The notes: a model not told the origin generated them from the letters alone. Shown: positions 26,162 to 34,849, counted from the first letter of the stretch. The stretch is 64,000 bases of DNA from Marinobacter daqiaonensis (GCF_900115285.1 NZ_FOYW01000002.1:483759-547758); one strand, 5' to 3'. Program-made: numbers and translations.

Positions 26162-26233
26162 TGGCAGCCATAAACACTTTTAACTCTACTGGCGGATTGG
26201 TGTTTGTGCAAGAAAAAAGTTAATTGGCTGCCA
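26162..26233. promoter_or_regulatory. Pair of 9-bp operator-like boxes bracketing the promoter
   Basis: TGGCAGCCA (26162-26170) and TGGCTGCCA (26225-26233) are exact reverse complements of each other and are each nearly palindromic. Their centres are 63 bp apart, about six helical turns. One lies downstream of the -10 and the other upstream of the -35 of the operon promoter. This arrangement suits a repressor that loops the promoter. The HTH-bearing first gene is the obvious candidate regulator, though nothing proves it. Confidence 0.5.
26183..26211 (-). promoter_or_regulatory. Promoter of the minus-strand three-gene operon
   Basis: On the minus strand, TTGCAC (26206-26211) and TAGAGT (26183-26188) are 17 bases apart, a good sigma-70 spacing. 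The -10 element lies 55 bases before the ATG of the 423-residue gene. AT-rich DNA lies upstream of the -35. Confidence 0.5.
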
Positions 26234-26370
26234 AATATATTTTTGGCTGGACTAGTGGGTAGGTTGGCTTGGCCATAAGTTCGGTGCAGTGGTAAGGCGT
26301 TTCGGAGGGTCTATTTGATGTAAGTCTTGGAGGGTAGGTGCCGTAGAGCTTTCTGGATTGTGCGAATTAG

Positions 26371-26407
26371 GGCCCATCACCCCATCTTAGGAGTTGGAGG
26401 ATGGGCC
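26371..26407 (-). terminator. Hairpin downstream of the two small genes
   Basis: GGCCCATC (26371-26378) pairs with GATGGGCC (26400-26407), an 8-bp perfect stem with a 21-base loop. It starts 8 bases after the stop of the 71-residue gene on the minus strand. No U tract follows, so it may be a weak terminator or an mRNA-end structure. Together with 26129-26370 it fills the gap, where no other gene is seen. Confidence 0.4.
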
Positions 26408-26414
26408 ACTTCTC

Positions 26415-26630
26415 TCAGTGTACGGTTCTGCCCGCACCAACTTGGAGATGTTGGCTGGAAGAGTAGTCAACGGTCGCGTAGAACTTATTTGGCTCCTCAG
26501 AATTCTGGAACAGATCGAGTGTAATCCAGTCATCTCCCCGTCGCATCTGGACGGTGAGATTGATCTCCTCACAATTGAATTCCTTGGTAAGCGTCGCTAC
26601 CAGGTTCTGAGTCTTTTTCATGAAATCCAT
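26415..26630 (-). CDS. Small unrecognised protein (71 residues)
   Basis: The frame encodes MDFMKKTQNLVATLTKEF..., an amphipathic start followed by an acidic, beta-like middle. I recognise no family. GGAGGG lies eight bases before the ATG, a strong ribosome binding site. It follows the 85-residue gene after 15 bases, so the two form a small operon pointing away from the tRNA. An opposite-strand frame of similar length exists but has no ribosome binding site. Confidence 0.5.
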   Translation of the reverse strand: MDFMKKTQNLVATLTKEFNCEEINLTVQMRRGDDWITLDLFQNSEEPNKFYATVDYSSSQHLQVGAGRTVH

Positions 26631-26645
26631 GTTGAATCCCTCCGC

Positions 26646-26903
26646 TCAGAACCAGACGTTCTTTTTGATAGTGCCCAGCTGGTCCGCCGCACTGGCGGTC
26701 GCTGGAGTCAGCTGTGACAGAGAGCTGTCACCGGTAGTGCCATCGCTGTAGTTCTGGAGATTGTCGCCGATCACGAGGCGGGTGCCGTCCGTGCACGACA
26801 CCCGCACTTCGGCTTTGCTCAGCTCGAAGTTGTCGAGCGTCTCCGCCAGAGCGTTGGCCTGTTTGAGCAGGTCGGTAATCTGGTCAATCAAGTGTTTCAT
26901 CAT
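26646..26903 (-). CDS. Small unrecognised protein (85 residues)
   Basis: The frame encodes a helical N-terminus (HLIDQITDLLKQANALAETL) and then a strand-rich stretch and a Ser/Thr-rich tail. The family is unknown. AGAGGA lies nine bases before the ATG at 26903 (a second ATG follows directly). It is the gene nearest the tRNA and the first of a two-gene unit. Small paired proteins at such an edge can be toxin/antitoxin or anti-defence genes, but nothing here supports one choice. Confidence 0.5.
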   Translation of the reverse strand: MMKHLIDQITDLLKQANALAETLDNFELSKAEVRVSCTDGTRLVIGDNLQNYSDGTTGDSSLSQLTPATASAADQLGTIKKNVWF

Positions 26904-27197
26904 TTGGGAATATCCTCTGCTTGCTTCTTGAATTGGTCACGTCATTCGAGACCTATTTCGACGTTACCCCATTTCGTCGTTCTAGCAAGCAAATAGATTT
27001 TGGCAGGATCGTGTGCTTGAATATCAGGCAAAACAGAGAGATATCGCCCCCATTGAAAAACGGCGATCGCCAAGTCATAAAATTTATGTGGCTGGGGGTG
27101 AAAGGTTTTGGCTAAAAATTGATCGTTTTGGGGTTGAGGGGTAGGTTGGTGGGTTAGCTGTGTTTTGAGCTGTAACTATATGATTTTAATGCTGTGG
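26904..27197. other. Non-coding edge of the island next to tRNA-Arg
   Basis: No credible gene is seen in these 294 bases. The DNA is AT-rich compared with the core. It presumably holds the promoter of the 85-residue gene and, next to 27198, the right-hand junction of the island. The 11-base string GGGTAGGTTGG occurs here (near 27140) and again near 26256, which may be chance. A palindromic GGCGATCGCC lies near 27063. No integrase gene lies between the island and the tRNA. Confidence 0.4.
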
Positions 27198-27274
27198 TGG
27201 TACCCCCGGCAGGACTCGAACCTGCTACCTTCCCCTTAGGAGGGGGACGCTCTATCCAGATGAGCTACGGGGGC
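27198..27274 (-). tRNA. tRNA-Arg (anticodon CCT)
   Basis: The 77-base minus-strand gene folds fully: acceptor GCCCCCG with CGGGGGT (a G-U pair at position 1-72), D arm GCTC/GAGC, anticodon stem TCCCC/GGGGA around the loop CTCCTAA, and T arm GCAGG/CCTGC with TTCGAGT. CCA is encoded. The anticodon CCT reads AGG. The 3' end points toward the defence island, so this is the likely integration site of that island. Confidence 0.96.
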
Positions 27275-27371
27275 CTTTCGTGTAGAAGGGCGGTATAATA
27301 ACGGGCTGTTGCCTGTCACTCAAGGTGGGCGGCCATTTCATGTTGATTCAATTGATCCGCCGGAGCGCTTT

Positions 27372-28094
27372 GTGCATTTGTCGCCCGCCATCAGTATTGT
27401 CATCCCGGTTCTCAATGAAGCCTCCACCATTGCTCAGACCCTGGCCGGGCTATCGACTCTGCGGGCGCAGGGAGTGGAGGTGATCGTGGTGGATGGCGGC
27501 AGTGAGGATGATACGGCGGCCCTGGCGGGGCCGCTGTGCGATCGGGTAACCATCTCCGAACCCGGCCGTGCCCGCCAGATGAACGCCGGAGCCGCGCTGG
27601 CCCGTGGGGATATCCTGCTGTTTCTTCACGCCGATACCCGCTTGCCCCACGAAGCAGGAGAAGCCCTTGATCGCTTTGTCTCAAGCGATCGCCAGTGGGG
27701 ACGCTTCGACGTTCGGCTGAGCGGTCGCAGGGCTATCTTCCGGGTCATTGAAACCCTGATGAGCCTGCGTTCACGGCTGACCGGCATCGCCACCGGCGAC
27801 CAGGCCATCTTCGTGCGACGGTCATTATTTGAGAATATGGGGGGCTTCCCGGAAATCCCGCTGATGGAGGACGTGGAACTCTGCGGGAGGCTCAGACGGG
27901 TATCCAGGCCCTTCTGTATCCAATATCCGGTGGTAACCGACAGCCGGCGCTGGGAGCGGCACGGCCCCTGGCGGACCATCGGGCTGATGTGGCGCCTGCG
28001 CTGGCAATACTGGCGTGGTGCCGATCCCCGGGAGCTCGTCAAGGCCTATCGCTCCGATGTCCGGGGAACAGGCAACCTGAAGGAAAGACCATGA
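27372..28094 (+). CDS. Glycosyltransferase family 2, arsenosugar-biosynthesis type (TIGR04283-like)
   Basis: This 240-residue GT-A fold glycosyltransferase begins with the family-2 signature SIVIPVLNE. It carries the metal-binding HADTRLP and the acceptor motif GDQAIFVRR, and MEDVELCGRLRR matches the family's ED catalytic region. The next gene overlaps by ATGA and is its usual partner. The pair is known from arsenosugar-type gene clusters, but homologues are widespread without arsenic genes, and none are seen here. I place the start at GTG 27372 with GGAG six bases upstream, which puts the first strand at the N-terminus. TTG 27309 is an alternative. Confidence 0.8.
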   Translation: MHLSPAISIVIPVLNEASTIAQTLAGLSTLRAQGVEVIVVDGGSEDDTAALAGPLCDRVTISEPGRARQMNAGAALARGDILLFLHADTRLPHEAGEALDRFVSSDRQWGRFDVRLSGRRAIFRVIETLMSLRSRLTGIATGDQAIFVRRSLFENMGGFPEIPLMEDVELCGRLRRVSRPFCIQYPVVTDSRRWERHGPWRTIGLMWRLRWQYWRGADPRELVKAYRSDVRGTGNLKERP

Positions 28095-28732
28095 CCGACC
28101 CTGTCCAGCTGATCCAGTTTGCCAAGTGGCCAGAGCCGGGCAGGGTGAAGACCCGCCTGGAGCCATTGCTGGGTCGGGAGGGGGCCCTGGAGGCCCACAT
28201 CCGACTGACCCTGGCCGTATTGGGCAATCTGGCGGCATCCGGCCATCCGGTCAGTTTTTACTGGGACCGCGCGGTTGCCAGTCCGCCCTCTCATGCGCAA
28301 ACGATTATCGAACGCCTGGCCGCCCTTGGCGCCCGGCAGGCGACGCAGAGTGGTGCCGATCTCGGCGAGCGGATGACGAAGGCCCTGGAGGAAGGCCTCG
28401 GCCGGGCATCACATGCGATGATTATTGGCAGTGACTGCCCCGCTGTTGAGACTGGTTACATCGAGCAGGCCCGGGTGGCACTGGCCCAGGCGGACGTGGT
28501 GTTCGGCCCTTCCGATGACGGGGGGTATGTTCTTATCGGGGCGCGCACCACGCATCCGGATATGCTGGCGGGCGTCGCCTGGGGAACGCCCCTGGCGCTC
28601 GAACAGAGTATTGCGGCTGTAAAGCAATGCGGGCTCAGGGTTGCAACCCTGAGCCCGCGCTGGGACGTGGATGAGCCGGAGGACTGGACCCGTTTCCTGG
28701 AAATCGCCGGTCAGTCGCCCACAGCGGGTTGA
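28091..28732 (+). CDS. DUF2064 glycosyltransferase-like protein (TIGR04282-like)
   Basis: This 213-residue protein has a nucleotide-transferase-like GT-A fold. It starts with LIQFAKWPEPGRVKTRL, shows IGSDCPAV and FGPSDDGGYVLIG, and ends with WDVDEPEDW, all typical of DUF2064 proteins. It overlaps the upstream glycosyltransferase by four bases (ATGA), so the two are translated together. Its last 22 bases overlap the convergent M16 peptidase gene. Substrate is unknown. Confidence 0.82.
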   Translation: MTDPVQLIQFAKWPEPGRVKTRLEPLLGREGALEAHIRLTLAVLGNLAASGHPVSFYWDRAVASPPSHAQTIIERLAALGARQATQSGADLGERMTKALEEGLGRASHAMIIGSDCPAVETGYIEQARVALAQADVVFGPSDDGGYVLIGARTTHPDMLAGVAWGTPLALEQSIAAVKQCGLRVATLSPRWDVDEPEDWTRFLEIAGQSPTAG

Positions 28733-31557
28733 CGGCGTAACCCATCAATAATCTCTGATGAGGTTTCCTTGTCCGCTCCGGTTACTACCAGCAGGCTGTT
28801 GGTGTGATCCAGCAGGGCGGCATCAAAGGCGGAAAGCAGGTCCGCACGAGTGACCTGGCGCAGGGCTTCGGCCAGCTTCTGCCGCGAGTCAAACTCAAAG
28901 GCCTGCTGATCAATTTCCCGCCAATAGCGTTCCGATACCTCTGACAGCCGCCTCTCCTTCTCCAGGACCTGACTGATTACCGCCTGCTGCTCCCGCTGCA
29001 GATCTTTATCACTGAACTCTTCAATCTGCGGGCGAAAGCCTTTGGCAAACTCGTTGACGGCCGCATCAATGGCCTCGGCATCCGCCTTCGGAGACTGCAC
29101 GATCAGGCCGATGGCCGGTGTCTCCAGCATCTCGAACGGTGAGGCGTGGACCACATAGCCCAACTGCCGTGTAGTGCGGATGTCCTCGTAGAATGGGCCG
29201 CTGACGATCTGGGTCAGCAGTCGGTAGGTTGCCCGGTCGTCGAATCCGGTACCCGGACCCTGGCTGTAGCGGAGGTAACCGGTGTCAGGGTGGTCCACGT
29301 TCAGGGTGACCCGGGTTTCGCCTTGGGGTACATCCCTTACCTGGCTACGGGGCACAGCGATGGGGATGGACCCGTAAAGCAGCACGGCCTGGGCCTGCCT
29401 GGCGGTATTCAGGGCCAGCGCAGGAGTGGCATTACCATGCACCAGCATGACCGCCTCCGCCTCGCGGGCGAAGCCCCGGGCAAAGTCCTGCAGATCCACC
29501 AGAGTGACGCTCTCCAGGGCCTCGAGCCTTTCCCGTATGGTCCAGGACCCTTCAATCAGTGCATTCTGCACCAGGGATGAGGCCTGGGCCACGGGGCGAT
29601 CCCGGAGACTGTTACGCAGGCTGTCCGCCAGTTGCCGACGGGCAATGCGGAATCGCTGTTCGGTGATTACCGGGTCCGCCAGGGTGGCCATGATCCGGTT
29701 CAGTAATACCGGAAGACGGTCATGATAACCACCAGCGCGCAGCGTCAGGCCCCGCAGGTGTGGATAGACCCGATAATCCAGCCCTGCCACCATGGCGGGG
29801 TAGGCCCAGGGATTCAGCTGCTCGGACACCGCATCGCTCAGCAGCTGGGTCAGTACCTGGCCCCTGGCGGAGCCATGGGTGGCCGGTGTGCGCAGGCTCA
29901 GATAGATGTTGGCTTCGGGACGCTCGAAGCGGGTGTCACGGGCGTACCAGACGGTCAGGTTGTCGAATTCCGCCAGGCGTTCGGGCTTTTCCATCGAGTC
30001 GCCGGCCACCATTGCAAGGTCTTCCGGAATAAACGGGTTGGGTTCCGGCAATGCCAGTTGCTCCGCCAGCTCACGGGTTGTGGCGTTGCCGTCGGAGACC
30101 TCGATCTGCGTGCTGAAAAGGTATGGGGTGTCGTACCAGCGGGTTTCGCTGGCGCTTTCCGGCAAATCCTCGGGACTCTGCACGGCGATCAGCACGTTGT
30201 CCGGAGTGAGGCGCTGAAGCAGCTGGCGGTATTGGTCCGGCACATAGTCAGCCATCATCCAGGGGGCCTGCAGCACGTCCTTGGGGGCAACTTCCTGCAT
30301 CTGCATCGACAGTCGCATCACGTGGTGCAGAGGGTCAGGGCGTTGCTGATAGCGGAAGTCGATCTCCGCCAGCTGCTCCTGCTCCTCGAACCGGAAGCGT
30401 TCGATGCCGCGTTCCCGGATCAGGTCTATATAGTCGAAGGCCAGCGCGACGATCTCTTCCTCATGTTTGAGGCCTTCCCCGGTCAGTTCCATGGAGATCT
30501 CCAGGGTGGCATCGGTACCGTCGTCGGTGCCGCCGCCGGCGGACAGGCTCTCGACCCAGCCCCGATTCTTCAGCAGGTCAAACAGGCTGCCCGGACCTTC
30601 ATGGCCCAGCAATCCGGCCACATAGTGGAGCGGCTTGTTGCGATAGTTGTCCTGTTGCGAGGGGATCGGGAAGATCAGGTGCAAGCGGCGGATATCCCGC
30701 AGGGTTTCCGCCTGAACACGGGCCGGCAGGGTTCCGGGTGCGAACAGCGGCTCGGGGTGTTCCATCACCGACAGTTCGCGGTTCTCGATGGCACTGAAGC
30801 GGGGCCGGACCATGGCCTCCAGCTCATCAAGGGACTGCGGGCCGTAGACCACCAGGGTCATCAGGTCGGCGGAATACTCCTGTTTCCAGAATTCGATCAG
30901 GTCTTCCCGAAGGGGACGGTCTTCGGTGTTCTCCAGGGTGCTGAGGTTGCCCACGGAAAACTGGCTGAACGCATGCTCCGGGTTGCTCACGGCCTTGCGC
31001 ACGGAGTAGAAGCGGCGACCGTCGTCCTTGAGGGAGGCGCTGAACTCGGAATGGACGGCGTTGCGCTCCCGGTCCACCAGTTCGGGGGTGAACAGGGGCG
31101 CGGAAAACTGCTGGGCGAAACGGTCGAGAGCCGGCTCCAGGTACCCTGGCCGGATATCGAAGAAATAATTGGTGTCCTGGAAGGCGGTAAAGGCGTTATG
31201 GCTGCCGCCGTGGCTGCGAATGAACTGCTGGTATTCTCCCGGGTCCGGATATTTTTCGGTGCCCAGGAACAGCAGATGCTCCAGGAAGTGGGCCATGCCC
31301 TCCCGATTCCCCGGATCATTACCGCTGCCCACTGCCACATTGAGAGAGGCAGCTGCCTTATCGGCGTCAGGATCCGACACCAGCAAGGCCTCCAGACCGT
31401 TGTCCAGGCTGATGTAGCGGTAGGCATTGTCGTCGGCCGGGCTCTTGATGGGCTGCTGTGTCGCCTGCTCCGCCTGCAGCCACAAGGGAACCAGAAACAG
31501 AGTGAGTAACGCAAGGGTGCGGGCGGCGCTGATTCGGTACGGGGATGTCAGCCTCAT
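28711..31557 (-). CDS. Insulinase-family (M16) zinc metallopeptidase, secreted
   Basis: This 948-residue protein has an N-terminal signal peptide (about 1-29) and the inverted zinc motif HFLEH (90-94), with the distal Glu in NAVHSEF. The length and two-half layout match pitrilysin/protease III, a periplasmic peptidase that degrades short peptides. The C-terminal half has the inactive M16 repeats. It lies 54 bases after a small 98-residue gene on the same strand and converges with the DUF2064 gene. It could be named ptrA by similarity, but I cannot confirm orthology. Confidence 0.88.
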   Translation of the reverse strand: MRLTSPYRISAARTLALLTLFLVPLWLQAEQATQQPIKSPADDNAYRYISLDNGLEALLVSDPDADKAAASLNVAVGSGNDPGNREGMAHFLEHLLFLGTEKYPDPGEYQQFIRSHGGSHNAFTAFQDTNYFFDIRPGYLEPALDRFAQQFSAPLFTPELVDRERNAVHSEFSASLKDDGRRFYSVRKAVSNPEHAFSQFSVGNLSTLENTEDRPLREDLIEFWKQEYSADLMTLVVYGPQSLDELEAMVRPRFSAIENRELSVMEHPEPLFAPGTLPARVQAETLRDIRRLHLIFPIPSQQDNYRNKPLHYVAGLLGHEGPGSLFDLLKNRGWVESLSAGGGTDDGTDATLEISMELTGEGLKHEEEIVALAFDYIDLIRERGIERFRFEEQEQLAEIDFRYQQRPDPLHHVMRLSMQMQEVAPKDVLQAPWMMADYVPDQYRQLLQRLTPDNVLIAVQSPEDLPESASETRWYDTPYLFSTQIEVSDGNATTRELAEQLALPEPNPFIPEDLAMVAGDSMEKPERLAEFDNLTVWYARDTRFERPEANIYLSLRTPATHGSARGQVLTQLLSDAVSEQLNPWAYPAMVAGLDYRVYPHLRGLTLRAGGYHDRLPVLLNRIMATLADPVITEQRFRIARRQLADSLRNSLRDRPVAQASSLVQNALIEGSWTIRERLEALESVTLVDLQDFARGFAREAEAVMLVHGNATPALALNTARQAQAVLLYGSIPIAVPRSQVRDVPQGETRVTLNVDHPDTGYLRYSQGPGTGFDDRATYRLLTQIVSGPFYEDIRTTRQLGYVVHASPFEMLETPAIGLIVQSPKADAEAIDAAVNEFAKGFRPQIEEFSDKDLQREQQAVISQVLEKERRLSEVSERYWREIDQQAFEFDSRQKLAEALRQVTRADLLSAFDAALLDHTNSLLVVTGADKETSSEIIDGLRRQPAVGD

Positions 31558-31611
31558 TCAGAAGTCCTTTGCTGGTTGATCGGAGTCACCGGGAAGTGGC
31601 GCGGGTCAGGG

Positions 31612-31908
31612 TCAGTGCATGCTGGCCTGGCGAATGGTTTTCGGGTTCTGGTCCAGGGTGATTCGGGCAAGTTTGGCGGCTTCGTTGCCGTCCAGGTGGC
31701 CTGATGCGATGCGCTCGAGAACCGAGGCCATGACGGCCATTGCCTGGCGTTGCTCCGCAAACTCCGCCTGAAAGGCTTCATCGATGGCGCCATACACGGC
31801 CTGGATTTTCTCTTCCCGGCTGCCGCTGTCACTGGCGGTGTCGTTGATGGCCCGGAGGCAGGCCCGGGCAATGGAAATGTAACGGTCGGTATTGTCCTGG
31901 TTGGACAT
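31612..31908 (-). CDS. Small conserved-looking hypothetical protein (98 residues)
   Basis: The protein is helical and soluble, with sequences like RYISIARACLRAINDT and FAEQRQAMAVMASVLERI. I know no family. AAGGAGA lies seven bases before the ATG, a strong site. It precedes the M16 peptidase on the same strand. A 218-residue frame overlaps in another frame but has no ribosome binding site and an unlikely composition. Confidence 0.7.
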   Translation of the reverse strand: MSNQDNTDRYISIARACLRAINDTASDSGSREEKIQAVYGAIDEAFQAEFAEQRQAMAVMASVLERIASGHLDGNEAAKLARITLDQNPKTIRQASMH

Positions 31909-32126
31909 GTAGGGTCTCCTTGGTGGATGACGGTCCCGGAAGGAAGATCGGTGGAACAGATCTCTGGGACCGGAATTATGGCATCAGGTTCCCGCCATTG
32001 CATGCCAACTGTCATTACTGGCAGCCTTGAGAAAGATTGTTCAAACCACGTTTCGCAGAGGGCGCCTATGGCATAAAGTAATGTGTGGAAAGTAACCATA
32101 AAAACAACCCATAGGGCAGGACGACT

Positions 32127-34109
32127 ATGAATTATTTTCTGACAGGTGGAACCGGTTTCATCGGACGGTTTCTGGTGGAAAAACTGCTTGAACGGGGCGG
32201 CGAGGTTCACCTGCTGGTGCGCAAGGAATCCCTCGACAAGCTCGAGACTCTCAGGGAACGCTGGGGGCCGGGGTCAGAGCGGGTGCACGCGGTCATCGGG
32301 GATCTGGCGAGCCCCGCTCTGGGCCTGGACGATGACACCCGCAACGCCCTGGCGGGCAAGGTGGATCATTTCTTCCATCTGGCCGCGGTCTACGACATGG
32401 CTTCGGACGAAGACACCCAGCAACAGGCGAATGTTGACGGCACCCGCCATGCTCTGGAAGCGGCCAGGGTTCTGAAAGCCGGCTGCTTTCACCATGTCTC
32501 CTCCATTGCCGCGGCCGGCATGTACAAGGGCACTTTCCGGGAAGACATGTTCGAGGAAGCCCAGAATCTCGAGCACCCCTATCTGAGAAGCAAGCACGAG
32601 TCCGAGGGAATTGTCCGGGAGGAGAGCGAGGTCCCCGTCCGTATCTACCGGCCGGGGATGGTGGTGGGCCACTCCCGCACCGGCGAGATGGACAAGGTGG
32701 ATGGTCCCTATTATTTCTTCAAGATGATCCAGAAAGTCCGCCACGCGCTGCCCGAGTGGGTACCCACGATCGGCCTGGAGGGCGGGCGTCTGAACATCGT
32801 GCCGGTGGACTTCGTGGCTGCGGCGCTGGACCACATTGCCCATCTTGAAGGCGAGGACGGCAAGTGCTTTCACCTGGTGGACCCGGATCCGGAAAAAGTC
32901 GGGGAGATTCTCAACATTTTCTGCGAGGCGGGCCACGCCCCCAGGATGGCAATGCGGGTGGACTCACGGATGTTCGGCTTCATACCGCCATTTATCCGCC
33001 AGTCACTGAAAAATCTGCCGCCGGTAAAGCGCCTGAGTTCAGCAGTGCTGGATGATCTCGGGATTCCCGCGTCGGTGCTGTCCTTCATCAATTATCCCAC
33101 CCGCTTCGACAATCGTGAGGCGGAGAGGGCGCTGAAGGGCAGTGGGATCGAAGTGCCCCGGCTGCGGGATTATGCGCCGGTGTTGTGGGATTACTGGGAG
33201 CGACACATGGACCCGGACCTGTTCCGTGATCGCAGCCTGCGGGGCGCGGTTGAAGGCAAGGTCTGTGTCATTACCGGCGCCACTTCCGGTATTGGCCTGG
33301 CCACTGCCGAGAAACTGGCGGATGCCGGCGCCATCCTGGTGATCGGTGCCCGCAAGCCTGAGCGGCTGAAAGAAGTGGCGGAAAAACTGCGGGCCAAGGG
33401 GGCGGAGGTGCATCCCTATCAGTGTGATTTCTCCGAGATGGAGGCCTGCGACAAGTTCGTGGCCGAGGTTCTGGAAGCCCACGGCGCCGTCGATGTGCTG
33501 ATCAATAATGCCGGCCGCTCCATCCGTCGCTCCCTGGCGCTTTCCTTCGACCGCTTCCACGATTTCGAGCGCACCATGCAGCTGAACTATTTTGGCTCGG
33601 TCCGGCTGATCATGGGCTTTGCCCCGGTCATGCTCAAGCGGAAGACCGGCCACGTGGTGAACATTTCCTCCATCGGCGTGCTCACCAACGCCCCCCGGTT
33701 TTCGGCCTACGTGGCGTCCAAGTCCGCGCTGGATTCCTTCAGTCGCTGCGCTGCGGCGGAGTGGTCCGATCGCAATGTCACCTTCACCACCATCAATATG
33801 CCACTGGTGAAGACGCCGATGATTGCGCCCACGCGGATCTACGACTCGGTGCCCACGCTTACTCCGGACGAGGCAGCGGATATGGTGGCGGAGGCAATCA
33901 TTCACCGGCCCAAGCGTATTGCCACGCGGCTCGGTGTCTTTGCCCAGGTGACCCATGCCGTTGCGCCCAAGCTTGGTGAAATCGTAATGAACACCGGTTA
34001 CCGGATGTTCCCGGATTCACCATCGGCGGGGGGAGCGAGGGCTGCCCGGACCCAGGCAACCTCGGAGCAGATCGCGTTTGCCGCGCTGATGCGGGGCATT
34101 CACTGGTAG
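32127..34109 (+). CDS. Two-domain fatty acyl-CoA reductase (extended SDR plus classical SDR)
   Basis: This 660-residue protein fuses two reductase modules. Residues 1-360 are an extended SDR with TGGTGFIGR (6-14) and YLRSK; residues about 375-660 are a classical SDR with GATSGIGLA, NNAG and YVASK. This size and layout match the fatty acyl-CoA reductases described in Marinobacter, which reduce acyl-CoA to fatty alcohol with NADPH for wax-ester storage. The N-terminal domain would handle the acyl-CoA step and the second the aldehyde step. No wax synthase is next to it. The ATG has GGCAGGACG upstream. The name 'acyl-CoA reductase' is inference from architecture and organism. Confidence 0.8.
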   Translation: MNYFLTGGTGFIGRFLVEKLLERGGEVHLLVRKESLDKLETLRERWGPGSERVHAVIGDLASPALGLDDDTRNALAGKVDHFFHLAAVYDMASDEDTQQQANVDGTRHALEAARVLKAGCFHHVSSIAAAGMYKGTFREDMFEEAQNLEHPYLRSKHESEGIVREESEVPVRIYRPGMVVGHSRTGEMDKVDGPYYFFKMIQKVRHALPEWVPTIGLEGGRLNIVPVDFVAAALDHIAHLEGEDGKCFHLVDPDPEKVGEILNIFCEAGHAPRMAMRVDSRMFGFIPPFIRQSLKNLPPVKRLSSAVLDDLGIPASVLSFINYPTRFDNREAERALKGSGIEVPRLRDYAPVLWDYWERHMDPDLFRDRSLRGAVEGKVCVITGATSGIGLATAEKLADAGAILVIGARKPERLKEVAEKLRAKGAEVHPYQCDFSEMEACDKFVAEVLEAHGAVDVLINNAGRSIRRSLALSFDRFHDFERTMQLNYFGSVRLIMGFAPVMLKRKTGHVVNISSIGVLTNAPRFSAYVASKSALDSFSRCAAAEWSDRNVTFTTINMPLVKTPMIAPTRIYDSVPTLTPDEAADMVAEAIIHRPKRIATRLGVFAQVTHAVAPKLGEIVMNTGYRMFPDSPSAGGARAARTQATSEQIAFAALMRGIHW

Positions 34110-34128
34110 GCAAGGCCTGCCGGCGGCA

Positions 34129-34803
34129 CTACTCAGTCGCCGGCTCGTCAACCCGGCCAGGATCAGCTGCCGGCAGCGGAAAACCACCAAGGGCCTTCCA
34201 GCGGTTGACCATGCCGCAAAAAAGGTCGGCAGTTTTTTCCGCATCGTAGGCGGCGGAATGTGCCTCACGATTGCTGAACTCGATTCCGGCGCGCTTGCAG
34301 GCTTCTGCCAGCACGGTATGGCCGTAGACCAGGCCCGCCAGCGTCGCCGTATCGAAGGTCGAGAAGGGGTGGAACGGGTTGCGCTTGATGTCGGCCCGCT
34401 CGGCAGCGGCAAACACGAAATTGTGGTCGAACGTCGCATTGTGTCCCACCAGCACCGCTCGCTTGCAGTCGTGAGCCTTGACAGCTTTGCGGATGGGGTG
34501 GAACACTTCCCTCAGGGCCTCATCCTCGCTTACGGCCTCCCGACCCTCCGCCCAGGGGTCGATACCGGTGAAATCCAGGGCCGCCTTTTCCAGGTTGGCG
34601 CCTTCGAACGGGGCGACATGCCTCGAGATGGTTTCACCCCGTTTCAGCCAGCCCTCGTCGTCCATGGTGATGAGGACCGCGGCCACCTCCAGGAGGGCAT
34701 CCGTACGCGGATTGAACCCCCCGGTCTCTACATCAACCACCACCGGCAGGAAACCCCGGAACCGGCGGGACATGGGGTGGGGGGCCTTTATCGCTTCAAT
34801 CAC
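34129..34803 (-). CDS. rnt: Ribonuclease T
   Basis: This 224-residue DEDDh exonuclease trims the 3' ends of tRNA and other small RNAs. The motifs are [10 protein letters not shown] (Exo I), [12 protein letters not shown] (Exo II) and [14 protein letters not shown] (Exo III, with the catalytic His). GTG 34803 is chosen: GGAGAGACT lies directly before it, and the length fits E. coli RNase T (215). The ATG 30 bases later has no ribosome binding site. It follows pyrC after 46 bases, and motY is divergent beyond; the same trio is adjacent in Pseudomonas. Confidence 0.93.
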   Translation of the reverse strand: MIEAIKAPHPMSRRFRGFLPVVVDVETGGFNPRTDALLEVAAVLITMDDEGWLKRGETISRHVAPFEGANLEKAALDFTGIDPWAEGREAVSEDEALREVFHPIRKAVKAHDCKRAVLVGHNATFDHNFVFAAAERADIKRNPFHPFSTFDTATLAGLVYGHTVLAEACKRAGIEFSNREAHSAAYDAEKTADLFCGMVNRWKALGGFPLPAADPGRVDEPATE

Positions 34804-34849
34804 AGTCTCTCCAGCATGATCAGGTGAACTCGGAAAACGGGAACCCGTA

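Noticed and set aside
26405..26430. Short TACGGTTCTG string resembling the end of group II intron domain V
   Set aside because: The partner half and the rest of the domain are absent; no maturase gene is near.
26394..26717. 107-residue plus-strand frame opposite the two small island genes
   Set aside because: No ribosome binding site; the minus-strand frames have strong ones and form a neat pair.
29722..31509. 595-residue open frame on the plus strand opposite the M16 peptidase
   Set aside because: It is the codon-bias shadow of a GC-rich gene with clear zinc motifs; it has no ribosome binding site and a Gln/Gly/His-rich composition.
31554..32210. 218-residue minus-strand frame over the 98-residue gene
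   Set aside because: Different frame, no ribosome binding site, and it runs across the promoter region of the acyl-CoA reductase.
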